Source: Thiotrichales bacterium
GTDB lineage: Bacteria; Pseudomonadota; Gammaproteobacteria; Francisellales; CACEW01
Assembly: GCA_023266165.1 (NCBI GenBank)
Contig: JAHFRR010000007.1
Location: 1-20,094 of the forward strand
DNA: 20,094 nt
Reading direction: 5' to 3'
The notes under the pieces were generated by a model. The model was not told the origin of the DNA, ran no database searches, and saw nothing but the letters and a program-made list of their open reading frames with translations. Positions 5,462 to 12,561 of the stretch are shown in pieces (position 1 is the first letter of the stretch; every line of letters begins with the position of its first letter). Position numbers and translations under genes: made by a program.

Positions 5462-6518
5462 AAATAAAAACTCCATCAATATCACACACCCACTCTCTCG
5501 CCATCCCTAGCTTTTCCAGCAAAATCAACCGATACCCTGATGCCGTGTGCTTTTTATCGAGGCACAACGCCTCTACAATCTTATCTCGAGAGATCTCGGG
5601 TGGGATTTCTGTGGGCAACCCCAATTTTTTTAACAGCGCTTGCCCAAACGCCGCCTCTGTTTTTGATAAAAAACCTTCTCGAACAGAAAGATCCAAAGCA
5701 TAACACATGCCAATAGACACCGCCTCGCCATGGAGCAACTCTCCATATCCAGCAGCGTTTTCAAGGGCATGCCCCAGGGTGTGACCAAAGTTGAGAATCA
5801 TCCGCATACCCTGGTCTCTTTCATCTTGCGCGACAATCTGTGCTTTGATCTCACAACATCTGAAAAGGATTTCACAGAGAACACGGGGGTCTCGCGCCTC
5901 GATCTCTGGTAACCAGCCCGATAATTGGATCAGAAAGTTTTTATCAAAGATAAATCCATATTTCACCACCTCTGCCAGACCTGATCTCCACTCTCGCTCA
6001 GGTAAAGTTTTTAAATACTGAGGATGGATAAAAACGCCCGAAGGGGGATAAAACGCGCCGATCAAGTTTTTCCCCAATGGATGATTGACACCTGTTTTGC
6101 CTCCAACCGAAGCATCAACCATCGCCAGGAGTGTCGTAGGCACGGTGATATACGAGATGCCTCGTAGATAACAAGCACTGGCAAACCCTGAGAGATCACT
6201 CACGACCCCGCCACCCAAGGCAATCAAAATGCTGTTGCGCGAGAATCGATACGCAAGCATTTGAGCCAGTAAATCTTCCCAAGTTTTAAGCGTCTTGTAA
6301 GATTCCCCTTCTGGAATTAAAAGAACTGTTTCTAAGTCAGATCTGAGAGATAATGCCTGGTAGATAGGCGTGAGCAAGGGGAGTAAAGACGCATGCGTGA
6401 CCCAAATACGCTCTGGATTTTTAAGAGCAGCCTGGAACTCACGTGTATTAAAGACGCCTTCCCCCATGAAAAGAGGATAGGTATGGCGACTGGATGTGAC
6501 CGTCAAAGTGCGCATCAT
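5460..6518 (-). CDS. aroB: 3-dehydroquinate synthase
   Basis: A 352-aa enzyme of the shikimate pathway, converting DAHP to 3-dehydroquinate with NAD+ and a divalent metal in the cytoplasm. Visible motifs include the NAD-binding ALGGGVVSDLSGFAS, the block TTLLAMVDASVGGKTGVNHP followed by GKNLIGAFYPP, the metal ligand region GLAEVVKYG, and NFGHTLGHALE with metal-binding histidines. The length is normal. The start ATG (6518) overlaps the aroK stop as ATGATG, so either of two adjacent ATGs may be used. The gene is second in an aroK-aroB operon, with no pil genes beside it. The TAG stop falls in the end of the MITE-like element at 5320-5461, suggesting the insertion may have replaced the original 3' end. 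Confidence 0.96.
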   Translation of the reverse strand: MMRTLTVTSSRHTYPLFMGEGVFNTREFQAALKNPERIWVTHASLLPLLTPIYQALSLRSDLETVLLIPEGESYKTLKTWEDLLAQMLAYRFSRNSILIALGGGVVSDLSGFASACYLRGISYITVPTTLLAMVDASVGGKTGVNHPLGKNLIGAFYPPSGVFIHPQYLKTLPEREWRSGLAEVVKYGFIFDKNFLIQLSGWLPEIEARDPRVLCEILFRCCEIKAQIVAQDERDQGMRMILNFGHTLGHALENAAGYGELLHGEAVSIGMCYALDLSVREGFLSKTEAAFGQALLKKLGLPTEIPPEISRDKIVEALCLDKKHTASGYRLILLEKLGMAREWVCDIDGVFI

Positions 6519-7039
6519 AGCGTATCTTCGGACAGCACCTGGATAATTTCATTGACCACATGGCGCACGCTTTTACCCTCGGTATGGATGACAATATCCG
6601 CAATATCGCGATACTGAGGCTCGCGCGACTCTTTGAGCTCTTGCAAAGCGCCTTTCTTATCTTCGACCTGCAACAAAGGGCGTGATTTATCTTTAGCAGT
6701 ACGATCGAGCTGTTGAGTCAAGGTGGTATTCAAGTAAATCACCGTGCCGCGCGCTGAAAGCCGCGAGCGATTCTCAGAAAGGGCCACAGCGCCGCCCCCT
6801 GTGGCAATCACAATACCCAACTTTTCAGTGAGCTCTTCAATGATCTTGCGCTCACGCTGACGGAAGCCCTCTTCGCCTTCCAGGTCAAAAACCCAGGCAA
6901 CAGGCGCTCCACAACGCTTTTCAATCTCTTGGTCTGTGTCATAAAAATCTTTTTTCAAAAGCTCGGCTAACTGCTTGCCAATCGTGGTCTTCCCCGCGCC
7001 CATGGGACCTACCAGGAACAAGTTTTGCGATCTTTTCAT
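6515..7039 (-). CDS. aroK: Shikimate kinase
   Basis: A 174-aa P-loop kinase that phosphorylates shikimate with ATP. Motifs: Walker A GPMGAGKTT at 11-19, the shikimate-binding DTDQEIE near 35-41 and FRQRE near 59-63, the ATGGGAV glycine-rich loop near 79-85, and the lid RPLL near 120-123. The length matches the family. GGAC lies upstream of ATG 7039. Its stop overlaps the aroB start, so the two are translationally coupled. Confidence 0.96.
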   Translation of the reverse strand: MKRSQNLFLVGPMGAGKTTIGKQLAELLKKDFYDTDQEIEKRCGAPVAWVFDLEGEEGFRQRERKIIEELTEKLGIVIATGGGAVALSENRSRLSARGTVIYLNTTLTQQLDRTAKDKSRPLLQVEDKKGALQELKESREPQYRDIADIVIHTEGKSVRHVVNEIIQVLSEDTL

Positions 7040-7086
7040 AAGCGCTTGTCCTTTTTTATTTTTTTATGATCCTAATAGCCCTCATC

Positions 7087-7095
7087 ATTCTAACA
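7087..7095 (-). promoter_or_regulatory. Possible extended -10 promoter of aroK-aroB
   Basis: On the minus strand TGT-TAGAAT (7095-7087) forms an extended -10 about 47 nt before the aroK start; no convincing -35 was seen. An AT-rich leader follows. Confidence 0.3.
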
Positions 7096-7219
7096 CTGTG
7101 GTGCAGAACCCTTTCGAGCGTGCTATGATACACGAAAGCACAATGAAAATCGAGTGGCATTTTGGCTGTGTTTCTCATAAGAGATTTTCGAAAGAAGTCA
7201 TGTTTTTTGTCCCTAAAAA

Positions 7220-7228
7220 TGCTATACT
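7220..7228 (+). promoter_or_regulatory. Extended -10 promoter upstream of the trmB operon
   Basis: TGC-TATACT (7220-7228) is a near-consensus extended -10; the -35 region is weak. It predicts transcription starting near 7235, which makes the ATG at 7261 the first usable start for the next gene and excludes the upstream in-frame ATGs at 7162 and 7219. Confidence 0.5.
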
Positions 7229-7260
7229 GGCCCCAGTTGGAAGCTTATAGAGATGCTTTG

Positions 7261-7524
7261 ATGGAAATAACCTGGCAAACCAAAGACAAAGACCTGGCGC
7301 TGGCGCAGGATATCTTGCATCAGCATTATGCGGACGCTGAAGGCTACGAGGTGGGGTTCCAGGAGATTTTGTTCAACCCTGATGGGGATATTCAAGTCCA
7401 ACGTGCGGACTGGGTGATTGAACTGGAAGAGACATTCGAAGCTAAATACGGCTTGAAAGAAGGCCGCACCATCAGTCAACGCGTGATGACAGCGTTGCTC
7501 ACGCAAGGCCATGATATCCATTGA
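7261..7524 (+). CDS. 87-aa conserved-looking protein of unknown function upstream of trmB
   Basis: The frame is open from 7162, but I choose ATG 7261 because of the promoter at 7220-7228 and because upstream residues look non-coding. The protein begins MEITWQTKDKDLALAQDIL and is acidic, with no membrane segment or cysteines. Two helix-rich parts flank a WVIELEETFEAKYG core. The W...IxLE pattern faintly recalls IscX-like small acidic proteins, but length and motif do not fit, so I assign no function. Its TGA stop shares one base with the trmB ATG, so it is co-transcribed and probably coupled with trmB. Confidence 0.6.
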   Translation: MEITWQTKDKDLALAQDILHQHYADAEGYEVGFQEILFNPDGDIQVQRADWVIELEETFEAKYGLKEGRTISQRVMTALLTQGHDIH

Positions 7525-8228
7525 TGGAGAAAGAGCACCCCACCCAAAGCCATATTCTGCGCCCGATTCGTAGCTTTGTCCGTCGCGAAGGACGCATGAC
7601 TCCCTCTCAAAGCGATGCGCTCTCGCAGTATTTCCGCCAGTTTGGCGTGTCTCTCACATCAGGCCCTCTCAACACTTCAACGCTTTTCGGGCGAGACGCT
7701 CCTGTTATTCTTGAGATTGGTTTTGGAATGGGAGACTCCTTGCTTGCGATGGCAATGGCCCATCCGGATTTAGATTATATTGGGGTTGAAGTCCATCGCC
7801 CAGGCGTAGGGTCTCTCTTGCGAGGCATCTCCAAACATCAAATTAAAAATCTTAAAATCTATCAAGAAGATGCCCTAGAAGTCTTAAAACAAGGTCTTGC
7901 AGATCAAAGCCTCTCTGGCGTTCAATTGTTTTTTCCAGATCCCTGGCCTAAAGCCCGCCATCATAAGCGACGCCTGGTTCAAACAGACTTCGCTCGCCTT
8001 GTCTTTCAAAAACTCAAACCAGGTGGGTTTTTTCATATGGCCACTGATTGGGCGCCTTATGCGGAACACATGATGTCTGTCCTCGAAAACTTATCTGAGT
8101 TCACCAACCGTTATGGCAAAAACCAGTTTGCCTCAGATCGTGCCTCCCGCATTGAAACTAAGTTTGAACGTCGAGGTTTGAAGCTGGGCCATGATGTCTT
8201 TGATCTGGTGTACATCCGATGTCCCTAA
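7524..8228 (+). CDS. trmB: tRNA (guanine-N7-)-methyltransferase
   Basis: The protein is 234 aa from ATG 7524; a TTG just upstream is in frame but less likely. It makes m7G46 in the variable loop of tRNAs using S-adenosylmethionine. Motifs: an N-terminal IRSFVRREGR segment typical of the family, SAM-binding EIGFGMG at 64-70, the acidic VEVHRPGVG segment at 88-96, the signature FFPDPWPKARHHKRRLV at 136-152, HMATDW near 171-176, and the C-terminal TKFERRG at 212-218. Overlaps: 1 nt with the preceding gene and 10 nt with rsmB, so this is one operon devoted to RNA methylation. Confidence 0.96.
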   Translation: MEKEHPTQSHILRPIRSFVRREGRMTPSQSDALSQYFRQFGVSLTSGPLNTSTLFGRDAPVILEIGFGMGDSLLAMAMAHPDLDYIGVEVHRPGVGSLLRGISKHQIKNLKIYQEDALEVLKQGLADQSLSGVQLFFPDPWPKARHHKRRLVQTDFARLVFQKLKPGGFFHMATDWAPYAEHMMSVLENLSEFTNRYGKNQFASDRASRIETKFERRGLKLGHDVFDLVYIRCP

Positions 8229-9541
8229 CCCACACCCTCCAGGCCAGAGCAGCTTCGCTCACACTCTTGATGCAATTACTGACAGAACATCGATCTTTGA
8301 CAGAGCTCTTAGATCTCACCCTGCCGAATCTGAAACCTCTTGATAGGAAATTCTGCCAAGCCCTGTGCTTTAGTACTGTGCGCTATTATTATCACACTCA
8401 GGCGCTGCTAAAAACCCAGATCCAGAAACCTCTGCGTGAGAAAGATCTGGATATTCAAATGATTCTCACCCTGGGGCTGACAGAAGCAAACTATCTCTCA
8501 ACGCCCGATCACGCCTTGGTGTCAGAATGGCTGAAGCAAATCCCCCCTCGCAAATCTTGGGCGAAAGGCTTGGTGAATGCTCTTTTGCGTCAGGCCTGTC
8601 GAGCACGACTAACGCCCCAACCCTCCCAGGCCCACGCCACGCATCCAAAATGGCTGGTTCAAAGCATTCAGACTGCCTGGCCCCTATATGCCTCACAGAT
8701 TTTTGAGAGCAATGATCAGCAAGGCCCCATGACTTTACGCGTCAATCTTGCAAAAATCTCCCGTGAAGACTATCTCAAAGCCTTACTCACGCTTCATATC
8801 ACAGCACTGACGGCCTCAACCCCTGAGAGCCTGATTCTGGATACCCCTCAAGAGGTCTCTCTCTTACCAGGCTTTCAAGAGGGTTGGGTATCCATTCAAG
8901 ATGAAGCAGCGCAATGGGCAGGGCACCTGTTGGCACTCAAACCCCACGAACGCGTGTTAGATGCCTGCGCAGCGCCTGGGGGTAAAACGGGGCACCTGCT
9001 GGCTCTGGAGCCTACCCTGATAGTGACAGCCGTTGATCTCTCAGCAAAGCGCCTCGTGCGCGTTACAGAAACCCTCAATCGCCTCGGGCTTCAGGCGCGG
9101 TGCCACACGGGGGATCTCACACAGCCTGGGCTTTTAGGGGATGCTCAGTTTGATAAAATTTTGTTAGATGCCCCCTGCTCCGCCACAGGCGTGATCCGAC
9201 GCCATCCAGACATTAAAATCCTGCGCCAACCCGAAGATATCACACCGCTGGTGCATACCCAACAGGTTTTACTGGACAATCTATGGAAGCATCTACGCCC
9301 TCAAGGCGTACTGCTTTATGCAACCTGCTCTATTTTGCCTGATGAAAACGAACAGCAAATCCAAAACTTTTTACACCAACACCCCGATGCTCAGGCCATC
9401 CCCATCCAGCTTCCTATGCAAACCGGCCTTTGGGGAGAGCCCACACCATCTGGGGGCGTTCAACTGTTCCCTCAAAAAAATCGCCATGATGGGTTTTTCT
9501 ATGCGAGACTACAGAAAATAACGCTGCCTGCATGCTCTTAA
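8219..9541 (+). CDS. rsmB: 16S rRNA (cytosine-967-C5)-methyltransferase
   Basis: A 440-aa enzyme that forms m5C967 in 16S rRNA. The N-terminal ~140 residues are a NusB-like helical RNA-binding domain. The C-terminal Rossmann methyltransferase has SAM motif I VLDACAAPGGKTG at 246-258, motif IV LLDAPCSATGVIRRHPDI with C320, and motif VI YATCSILPDENE with the catalytic nucleophile C370. Two cysteines in this arrangement are diagnostic of the RsmB/RsmF class, and the NusB-like part marks RsmB. The ATG lies inside the last codons of trmB. There is no fmt or def next to it, unlike the common fmt-rsmB arrangement. Confidence 0.94.
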   Translation: MSLTHTLQARAASLTLLMQLLTEHRSLTELLDLTLPNLKPLDRKFCQALCFSTVRYYYHTQALLKTQIQKPLREKDLDIQMILTLGLTEANYLSTPDHALVSEWLKQIPPRKSWAKGLVNALLRQACRARLTPQPSQAHATHPKWLVQSIQTAWPLYASQIFESNDQQGPMTLRVNLAKISREDYLKALLTLHITALTASTPESLILDTPQEVSLLPGFQEGWVSIQDEAAQWAGHLLALKPHERVLDACAAPGGKTGHLLALEPTLIVTAVDLSAKRLVRVTETLNRLGLQARCHTGDLTQPGLLGDAQFDKILLDAPCSATGVIRRHPDIKILRQPEDITPLVHTQQVLLDNLWKHLRPQGVLLYATCSILPDENEQQIQNFLHQHPDAQAIPIQLPMQTGLWGEPTPSGGVQLFPQKNRHDGFFYARLQKITLPACS

Positions 9542-9593
9542 CCCGTTGCACCGCACCTGTCTTCCAAGCTGATGCTTCAGACTTGTGCTCCTG

Positions 9594-9622
9594 TTACATT
9601 ATTCGTAGAAATATGCTTTAAT
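9594..9622 (+). promoter_or_regulatory. Predicted promoter of the response-regulator gene
   Basis: -35 TTACAT (9594-9599), 17-nt spacer, and -10 TTTAAT (9617-9622) preceded by TGC, an extended -10. The 137-nt gap after rsmB otherwise has only a weak imperfect hairpin near 9558-9583 without a T-run. Confidence 0.5.
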
Positions 9623-9639
9623 ACGTTGCCCCACCCTAG

Positions 9640-9659
9640 ATCTGCATCAAATCTGCATC
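9640..9659 (+). promoter_or_regulatory. Direct repeat, candidate binding site of the OmpR-type regulator
   Basis: ATCTGCATC occurs at 9640-9648 and 9651-9659, a perfect 9-nt direct repeat with 11-nt period. OmpR/PhoB-family dimers bind direct repeats about one helical turn apart. It lies ~18 nt downstream of the predicted -10, where binding would repress the gene. Confidence 0.5.
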
Positions 9660-9678
9660 GCAAAAGGAGGAACCCAGG

Positions 9679-10428
9679 ATGACAGTCCAAACCCCAACGA
9701 TTCTGGTCGTTGATGACGAAGAAGGTATTCGACAACTGGTGAAGGTATTTTTGGAGCGCTATCATTTTCATGTGTTAGAAGCCTCTAATGGTGCCGAGCT
9801 GTTTGATCTTTTAGAAAAGAACGCCGTTGATCTGGTGCTACTGGATCTGATGTTACCCGATATCTATGGCATTGATGCGTGTAAGAAAATCCGTGAAACC
9901 TCACAAGTACCCGTGATTATGCTCACAGCCGTGCAAGGCGAAACCAATACCGTGCTTGGGTTTGAAGCGGGTGCTGATGACTATATCGAAAAACCCTTCA
10001 GCGCCCATGTGCTGCTCTCACGGATCAAAGCCGTGATGAAACGCAGCGACGGAAGCCCTGAGCCTATCCAGCACATCGAAGGCGAGGCGGGTATCCCAAT
10101 TCCCAATTATAGCCGTGCCTACTTCGGTCAGTGGGTGTATTTCCCCGAAGACGATTGCCTGAAGCACAGCAGTGGCAAGCATGTGTTCCTGACCCGCAAT
10201 GAGACCATTCTCATGAAGCTCTTTCTCTCGAACCCAGAACACGTCTTAACGCGAGACCGTATTGCCTTGATCTTAAAGCTGGATCTCTATGATACGGAGA
10301 GTCGAGCCATCGATGTGCAGATCTCACGGCTTCGCAATAAATTACGCGATAAGACACAAAACAACATGATTCGCTCGATCCGCAACAAAGGCTACTTGCT
10401 GGTAGCTCCAGTGAGATTATCGAGCTAA
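9679..10428 (+). CDS. OmpR/PhoB-family response regulator (orphan)
   Basis: A 249-aa two-component regulator. The receiver domain (about 6-122) has the acidic pocket D12/D13, the phospho-acceptor D56 in DLVLLDLMLPD, T83 in VIMLTA, and K105 in DDYIEKPF. The C-terminal winged-helix DNA-binding domain (about 140-245) includes LTRNETILMKLFLSNPEHVLTR and the recognition helix area SRAIDVQISRLRNKL, ending IRNKGYLLVAP. All phosphorylation residues are present, so a histidine kinase elsewhere is expected; none is in this window. A strong AGGAGG lies 8 nt before the ATG. The 3' end overlaps the convergent sua5-like gene by 4 nt. No specific pathway can be assigned from sequence. Confidence 0.93.
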   Translation: MTVQTPTILVVDDEEGIRQLVKVFLERYHFHVLEASNGAELFDLLEKNAVDLVLLDLMLPDIYGIDACKKIRETSQVPVIMLTAVQGETNTVLGFEAGADDYIEKPFSAHVLLSRIKAVMKRSDGSPEPIQHIEGEAGIPIPNYSRAYFGQWVYFPEDDCLKHSSGKHVFLTRNETILMKLFLSNPEHVLTRDRIALILKLDLYDTESRAIDVQISRLRNKLRDKTQNNMIRSIRNKGYLLVAPVRLSS

Positions 10429-11420
10429 ACAGCCTGCGCGGCACGTCTCAAGCGATCCCAGATCGCCTCCCACGGCTCTGTGCGGGGGGGCGACTCAATC
10501 CAGATGGTCTCTGGATGTTGTTGATCTGCCGCTCTGAGCGCTGCGTAAAAATCCCGGGCATAGCAGACAGGATCTTCTGGCATCGCAACCCATCTGACGT
10601 GATTGAAATTATTCAGATGATTTAAGGGATGGGGTGCAGAACCCAGTCCTAAACAAATCCCTGACGTTTTCCCCAAGAGCGCCTCGCGCGTGAGATAGAA
10701 GGCAGGCGTTTGAGGTGCGTAATGTTTGATTTTATTGCCAGAAACTTTAACCGTATTTTTTAAATTTCTTGTATCTTGTGTGTCTACAGCTTGCTGATAG
10801 ACAGGGGGTACAGCATTTGAGATCTGAGTAGCTGTAATAGACCCCGGGCGCAGGATCCGCCATTGATGGGAGTTCACTGGGTCTATTTGGACAATGGTGG
10901 ACTCTAGGCCAATCTCACAACGCCCTCCCTCCAGCACCCATGCCAGCTGATCTCCCAGCTCTAAAAGCACAGCGTCTGAATCGGTGGGGCTGATGGACTC
11001 AAATCGATTGGCAGAGGGGGCAACCAGGGGCTTCCCTAATTGAGATAAAACCGCTTGAAACAAGGGATGGCGGGGCATGCGCACAGCGACATACGCTTGA
11101 TGGCCAGTGATCAGGGGTGAAAGAGTTGGATGCTTGGGTAAAACCAAAGTCAACGGCCCTGGCCAAAAATGGTCTATGAGGCATTGGGCTAGGGGAGGGA
11201 TTTCCGCTACAACCGTCTGGAGCATTGACACAGATCCCACATGAACAATCAAAGGGTGATCTGCCGGACGACCTTTGGCAGCAAAGACTTTCAAGACAGC
11301 CGCCTCAGCGGTTGCATCTGCTGCCAAGCCATAGACCGTCTCTGTGGGCAACCCAACCAGCAAGCCTGCTTGCAACGCTTGCACAACGTCTGCGATTACT
11401 TTTGTCTTTTGACTTGCCAT
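10425..11420 (-). CDS. sua5: L-threonylcarbamoyladenylate synthase, Sua5 type
   Basis: A 331-aa enzyme that makes L-threonylcarbamoyl-AMP from threonine, bicarbonate and ATP, the first step of t6A37 in ANN-decoding tRNAs. The YrdC-like domain (about 1-200) has LPTETVYGLAADA, FAAKGRPADHPLIVHV, FWPGPLTLVLP, VAPSANRFESISPT and IGLESTIVQID. A linker with KIKHYAP then leads to the C-terminal Sua5 domain (about 230-325). Having this second domain distinguishes it from the short TsaC of E. coli. Start ATG 11420 lies 1 nt beyond the TGA of the KfrA-like gene, with no clear ribosome-binding site, so translation is probably coupled to that gene. Confidence 0.93.
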   Translation of the reverse strand: MASQKTKVIADVVQALQAGLLVGLPTETVYGLAADATAEAAVLKVFAAKGRPADHPLIVHVGSVSMLQTVVAEIPPLAQCLIDHFWPGPLTLVLPKHPTLSPLITGHQAYVAVRMPRHPLFQAVLSQLGKPLVAPSANRFESISPTDSDAVLLELGDQLAWVLEGGRCEIGLESTIVQIDPVNSHQWRILRPGSITATQISNAVPPVYQQAVDTQDTRNLKNTVKVSGNKIKHYAPQTPAFYLTREALLGKTSGICLGLGSAPHPLNHLNNFNHVRWVAMPEDPVCYARDFYAALRAADQQHPETIWIESPPRTEPWEAIWDRLRRAAQAV

Positions 11421-11421
11421 A

Positions 11422-12375
11422 TCATTCGCGATCGATGTACCCTGATGCTGCTGGATTCACTTGATGCAGCTGTAAAATCTTGTGATTGGCTTTATTCAAC
11501 TGCTCACGGTAATACACCAAATCCTGCTCGGCTTGTTGTCGCACCAAAGTGATCTCTGAGTGTAGACGTTGAATTTGCTCATCCATCAACTGACGCAAGT
11601 CATTGATGCGCTGCGCAATCTGGGTTTTAATGACTTCTGAGTACTCAGTTGCCTGACGCGCCATCTTCTCAGCGGCATCTCGGCGAGACTGCTCCTTGTT
11701 CAAGCACGTCTCCAGCGTATGGATTTGAATACGCAGCATGCGTTCATCCATGCCATCTAAATTGGACACGTGATAGTAGTCTCCAAAGGCAGAGGCTGCT
11801 TGCTCCACCAGATCCCCTCGATCCGGTACGCGGTCAAACTCCCCATCGTCTCGCACCTCACGTGGTTCACGCGGGCCACGGCTCTGATGTTGGCCCTGAT
11901 TCTGGTGCTGATTTGAATTCTGACGATTGCGACCAAAACGATTGTTATTTTTCTGTTGGCCTGTATTCTGCTGGTTCTGCTGGTTCTGCTGCCCTTGATT
12001 GTGCGGGTTATGTTGATTATGCGAGTGTTGACTGCGAGGCGCTGCCTCTACCGAAGGGGCAGGCACCTGGATTTCAGGTACTGACACTTCTTGCACTGAC
12101 AGCACCTGTACGGGCTGAGACACCCGTACAGGCGCGGTAGGTGTAGAAGGTTCTGTCACGATCCCCGCTTGAGTCAGCAAATCTTGGGTCGCCATGGCAT
12201 TGCTCGACAACGCCTGATTCCTCCAGTCTTTCAAGTTCTGGCCAATCACAGCAGGGCTCCCACGCTCTTCTAAAAAAGCCTTCACCGCGGTGATACTGGG
12301 CTTTTTGCCATGGGTCAATAACGCCTCTGCCGCAGCTGCGACTTCTTGATAATTGACAGATGAAGTGCGTGACAT
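11422..12375 (-). CDS. KfrA-like DNA-binding protein with Q/N-rich linker and coiled coil
   Basis: A 317-aa protein in three parts. Residues 1-60 (SSVNYQEVAAAAEALLTHGKKPSITAVKAFLEERGSPAVIGQNLKDWR without the middle break) match the KfrA N-terminal helix-turn-helix type first described in plasmid replication regions. Residues 60-200 are low complexity: P/V-rich, then strikingly Q/N/H-rich at 115-165, then charged. Residues 208-305 form a long heptad-rich coiled coil. Plasmid KfrA proteins bind their own promoter and form filaments; chromosomal homologs are poorly understood. GGGAG lies 9 nt before ATG 12375. It is translationally linked to sua5. A tandem palindromic repeat overlaps the predicted -35 (12428-12453), in keeping with autoregulation. 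Confidence 0.75.
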   Translation of the reverse strand: MSRTSSVNYQEVAAAAEALLTHGKKPSITAVKAFLEERGSPAVIGQNLKDWRNQALSSNAMATQDLLTQAGIVTEPSTPTAPVRVSQPVQVLSVQEVSVPEIQVPAPSVEAAPRSQHSHNQHNPHNQGQQNQQNQQNTGQQKNNNRFGRNRQNSNQHQNQGQHQSRGPREPREVRDDGEFDRVPDRGDLVEQAASAFGDYYHVSNLDGMDERMLRIQIHTLETCLNKEQSRRDAAEKMARQATEYSEVIKTQIAQRINDLRQLMDEQIQRLHSEITLVRQQAEQDLVYYREQLNKANHKILQLHQVNPAASGYIDRE

Positions 12376-12410
12376 AGCGATATACTCCCTAAGACCAGAA
12401 TAAAATTAAA

Positions 12411-12439
12411 GTTAAAGTTAAAAAAATGATTCATGTGAA
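12411..12439 (-). promoter_or_regulatory. Predicted promoter of the kfrA-like/sua5 operon
   Basis: On the minus strand, -35 TTCACA (12439-12434), 17-nt spacer and -10 TTTAAC (12416-12411). The -10 region lies in short AACTTT direct repeats. The -35 is inside one of the 13-bp repeats at 12428-12453. Confidence 0.4.
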
Positions 12440-12453
12440 GGATTCATATGAAG
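12428..12453. promoter_or_regulatory. Tandem 13-bp palindromic operator-like repeat
   Basis: GATTCATGTGAAG (12428-12440) is followed immediately by GATTCATATGAAG (12441-12453). Each contains the dyad TTCATRTGAA, perfect in the second copy. Spacing of 13 bp puts adjacent sites on different helix faces. It lies between divergent kfrA-like and kch genes. Confidence 0.6.
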
Positions 12454-12476
12454 ATTGTTGAGCAAGTTGCTTCAAG

Positions 12477-12505
12477 TTACTTTTATGAAAGTCACAAACT
12501 ATGCT
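12477..12505 (+). promoter_or_regulatory. Possible promoter of kch
   Basis: -35 TTACTT (12477-12482), 17-nt spacer, -10 TATGCT (12500-12505). Other -10-like sequences (CATAAT, TATACT) follow, so the exact start is unclear. Confidence 0.3.
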
Positions 12506-12561
12506 ACACTGGCTCATAATAGTCTATACTCCACTTGCCGTCAATAAAAAATAAAACTTTT

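Noticed and set aside
7162..7260. Longer N-terminus for the gene ending at 7524
   Set aside because: An extended -10 promoter at 7220-7228 lies inside it, so transcripts would start after these codons.
9558..9583. Terminator after rsmB
   Set aside because: The hairpin is imperfect (bulged GTCT/AGAC and AAGC/GCTT stems) and not followed by a T-run.
11649..12140. 163-codon plus-strand frame opposite the KfrA-like gene
   Set aside because: It is an antisense shadow of the coding strand with low-complexity composition.
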